Assembly: GCA_030019445.1 (NCBI GenBank)
Contig: JASEEU010000007.1
Span: forward strand, 1 to 64,000
Length of the DNA stretch: 64,000 nucleotides
Origin: Anaerosomatales bacterium
GTDB lineage: Bacteria > Actinomycetota > Coriobacteriia > Anaerosomatales > Anaerosomataceae
Reading direction: 5' to 3'
In this document: positions 61,943 to 64,000 of the stretch, one piece after another
How the letters are laid out: every line of letters begins with the position of its first letter
Numbering within the stretch: the first letter of the stretch is position 1
Program-made: the position numbers and the translations under genes
The notes under the pieces: model-generated
What the model saw: only the letters and a program-made list of their open reading frames with translations
Told to the model about the DNA's origin: nothing
Database searches by the model: none

Positions 61943-62631
61943 TGGCATCGGCGGCACGACGTGAGTCCGGCCGGCTGCGCATGGCGGTCCCCAAAGGCGC
62001 GCTCTTCGAGGGCACCGTGGACCTTCTCGTTCGTGCGGGCGTCGACATCGGCGAGCTGGCCGACCCGGGCCGACAGCTCGTGATCGGCACGGGGGACATG
62101 GAGTTCATCATCGCGCGGCCGACAGACATTCCCGTCTACGTCGCATACGGCGGCGTCGATGTGGCGATCGCCGGCAAGGACGTGCTGCTCGAGGCGGGTC
62201 TCGAGGTGACCGAGCTCGCGGACCTCGGCTTCGGCGAGTGCCGGTTCGTGGTCGCCGAGCCCGAGGGCGCGGCGCGCAGCACCGAGGAGCTCTACCGGCA
62301 CCTCGGCGTGATCCGTGTCGCCACCAAGTACCCGCGTATCGCCGAGCGGCACTTCGCCGAACGGGGCATCCAGGTGGAGGTCGTCAAGCTGCACGGCAAC
62401 ATCGAGCTCGCCCCGCTCATCGGGCTCGCCGACCAGATCGTGGACATCACCGCCTCCGGGCGTACACTGGCCGAGAACCGGTTGCGCATCACCGACGAGG
62501 TGCTTGCTTCGACCGCGCGGTTCGTCGCCAACCCGGTGAGCGTGAAGACCATGTCCGAGCGCGTGAACGGGCTTGCGGCGCGGCTGGCCGAGGCCGCCGC
62601 GGTGCGGGCGGAAGGGGAGCGGGACTCATGA
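61939..62631 (+). CDS. hisG: ATP phosphoribosyltransferase, short form
   Basis: 230 residues, ATG overlapping the hisZ stop by four bases. RLRMAVPKGALFEGTVDLL, IARPTDIPVYVAYGGVDVAI, RVATKYPRIAERHFAERGIQ and the PRPP loop DITASGRTLAENRL (near 180). It lacks the C-terminal regulatory domain, so it needs HisZ, encoded directly upstream. First step of histidine synthesis. Confidence 0.96.
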   Translation: MMASAARRESGRLRMAVPKGALFEGTVDLLVRAGVDIGELADPGRQLVIGTGDMEFIIARPTDIPVYVAYGGVDVAIAGKDVLLEAGLEVTELADLGFGECRFVVAEPEGAARSTEELYRHLGVIRVATKYPRIAERHFAERGIQVEVVKLHGNIELAPLIGLADQIVDITASGRTLAENRLRITDEVLASTARFVANPVSVKTMSERVNGLAARLAEAAAVRAEGERDS

Positions 62632-63947
62632 TGCGACGCATCGAGCTCGAGCGTGGACGGCGACTGACGCCGGCCGACATCGTGCGCACCGGCGGCATGG
62701 ACGTCGAGGTGCTCGGTGTCGCCCAGCGGATCATCGACGACGTCAAGGCGCGCGGCGATGAGGCGCTCGTCGAGCACACCGCGCAGCTCGACAAGGTCAC
62801 GCTCACCGAGCTTGCGGTCACGCAGGACGAGATCGAGGCCGCCCTTGAGGCGGTGGACGACGATTTCCGCAGCGCCATCGCCACGGCCGCCGCAGCTATC
62901 GAGGATTTCCACCGCCGTCAGGTGACGCAGTCGTGGTTCTCCACCGATGAGAGCGGCATCGTGCTCGGCCAGAAGGTCACGCCGCTCTCGCGCGTGGGCA
63001 TCTACGTGCCGGGCGGACGGGCGCGGTATCCCTCCTCGGTGCTCATGAACGCCATCCCGGCCATCGTGGCCGGCGTGTCCGAGATCGCCATGGTGGTGCC
63101 GCCGGCACCCGATGGGAGCGTCGATCCGCACGTGCTCGCCGCCGCCGCCGAGTGCGGCGTCTCCGAGATCTACAAGGTGGGCGGCGCGCAGGCGATCGCG
63201 GCGCTCGCGTACGGCACCGAGACCATCGCGCGCGTGGACAAGATCACCGGCCCCGGCAACGCGTACGTGACCGCGGCGAAGAAGCTCGTCATGGGCGATG
63301 TCGGCATCGACATGCTGGCCGGACCGTCCGAGGTCTTGATCCTCGCCGATGAGACCGCCGAGCCGGTCTTCTGCGCGGCCGACCTTATGGCGCAGGCCGA
63401 GCACGACCCCCGTGCGGCGACGTATCTCGTGACGACCGATCCCACGCTGCCCGACGACGTCGAGGCGGCGCTCGCCGAGCTGCTCGCGGACGCGCCGCGC
63501 GCGGAGGTCATCGAGCGTTCCCTCGTCGACAACGGGCTCATCGTCATCTGCCCGGACATCGACTCGGCGCTCGACGCCGCCGACCTCATCGCGCCGGAGC
63601 ACCTCGAGGTGATGATGGCCGAGCCGTTCGAGCTGCTCGGCGCCATCCGCAATGCGGGCGCGATCTTCCTCGGCCCGTGGACGCCCGAGAGCGTCGGCGA
63701 CTACGTCGCGGGTCCCAACCATGTGCTTCCCACCGGCGGGACGGCGCGCTTCTCGAGCCCGCTGTCGGTCGACGACTTCGTCAAGAAGTCCTCGGTCATC
63801 AGCTACTCGCTCGCGGGACTGGAGATGGACGGCCCGTCGGTCATGACCATAGCCGAGGCCGAGGGGCTCGACGCGCACGCGCGCGCCGTGGGCCTGCGCC
63901 TCGCCCTCGCGTACGGCATCGAGGACGGCGTCGGGGGTGATGAGTGA
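62628..63947 (+). CDS. hisD: Histidinol dehydrogenase
   Basis: 439 residues, ATG overlapping the hisG stop. Family motifs: VGIYVPGGRARYPSSVLMNA (near 122), GAQAIAALAYGTETIARVDK, GPGNAYVTAAKKLVMGDVGI, MLAGPSEVLILAD, the zinc and catalytic His region IAPEHLEVMMAEP (near 325) and GPNHVLPTGGTARF. Final two oxidations to histidine. Confidence 0.97.
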   Translation: MMRRIELERGRRLTPADIVRTGGMDVEVLGVAQRIIDDVKARGDEALVEHTAQLDKVTLTELAVTQDEIEAALEAVDDDFRSAIATAAAAIEDFHRRQVTQSWFSTDESGIVLGQKVTPLSRVGIYVPGGRARYPSSVLMNAIPAIVAGVSEIAMVVPPAPDGSVDPHVLAAAAECGVSEIYKVGGAQAIAALAYGTETIARVDKITGPGNAYVTAAKKLVMGDVGIDMLAGPSEVLILADETAEPVFCAADLMAQAEHDPRAATYLVTTDPTLPDDVEAALAELLADAPRAEVIERSLVDNGLIVICPDIDSALDAADLIAPEHLEVMMAEPFELLGAIRNAGAIFLGPWTPESVGDYVAGPNHVLPTGGTARFSSPLSVDDFVKKSSVISYSLAGLEMDGPSVMTIAEAEGLDAHARAVGLRLALAYGIEDGVGGDE

Positions 63948-64000
63948 TGGACCGCGTCCGTCCGTCTCGGCCGGACCTCGCCGACCTCGCGCCCTACACC
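63947..64000 (+). CDS. hisC: Histidinol-phosphate aminotransferase, N-terminal fragment (runs off window)
   Basis: ATG overlaps the hisD stop by one base. The 18 visible codons read MDRVRPSRPDLADLAPYT, matching the usual HisC start before the LxPYxP segment. Assignment rests mainly on position after hisD. Confidence 0.7.
   Translation, partial: MDRVRPSRPDLADLAPYT

Overview
The window is a GC-rich bacterial chromosome segment. Gene content and style suggest a deep-branching anaerobic actinobacterium of Coriobacteriia type: many secreted or membrane-bound multiheme c-type cytochromes, a T-box-controlled branched-chain operon, a citramalate route to isoleucine, and frequent GTG starts. That placement is an inference; no rRNA or tRNA gene was seen.

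Layout. (1) 1-11,050 is an array of small cassettes. Each unit is an ORF followed by an imperfect inverted repeat whose ends read RYYYAAC...GTTRRRY, whose arms are GCGCATcCAGC-like and whose left arm carries one extra base. These are integron attC sites; I find eleven, one of them split by an insertion sequence. All point the same way, so any integrase and attI should lie to the left, outside the window. Cargo: two to three predicted lipoproteins, a small membrane protein, several unknown proteins and four toxin-antitoxin pairs. Two types of IS110-family element sit in or next to attC sites. (2) 11,050-25,850 is ordinary accessory and housekeeping sequence: a methyltransferase, several TetR and PadR regulators with visible palindromic operators, small membrane proteins, flavodoxin-like proteins, an NAD-type isocitrate dehydrogenase and an AcuC-like deacetylase. 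(3) 25,940-32,080 holds two related multiheme cytochrome genes (about 43 and 12 haem motifs). Each follows an almost identical promoter with a perfect TGTGA-N6-TCACA box between -35 and -10, and a conserved structured leader RNA with compensatory base changes. (4) 32,080-43,106 is a T-box-led operon ilvD-ilvB-ilvN-ilvC-aminotransferase-serA-leuA-leuC. (5) 43,114-50,760 is a second electron-transfer block (O-antigen-ligase-like protein, TPR protein, NHL propeller, hexahaem, 12-haem and 11-haem cytochromes) lying between leuC and leuD. (6) 50,836-57,035 holds leuD-leuB-ilvE-cimA, a FAH-family hydrolase, a membrane protein and a TrpR-like regulator. (7) dnaE follows, then hisZ-hisG-hisD-hisC, the last cut by the window end.

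How it works together. The ilv, leu and cimA genes give full valine and leucine synthesis and an isoleucine route from pyruvate. SerA plus the class V aminotransferase probably make phosphoserine. Short-form HisG is paired with HisZ, as expected. The two cytochrome blocks look like machinery carrying electrons from the membrane across the envelope to the outside, with the 43-haem protein probably anchored by its own C-terminal discoidin-like domain. The most novel items are the actinobacterial-looking cassette array with its attC-targeting IS110 elements, and the shared promoter-leader-cytochrome modules.
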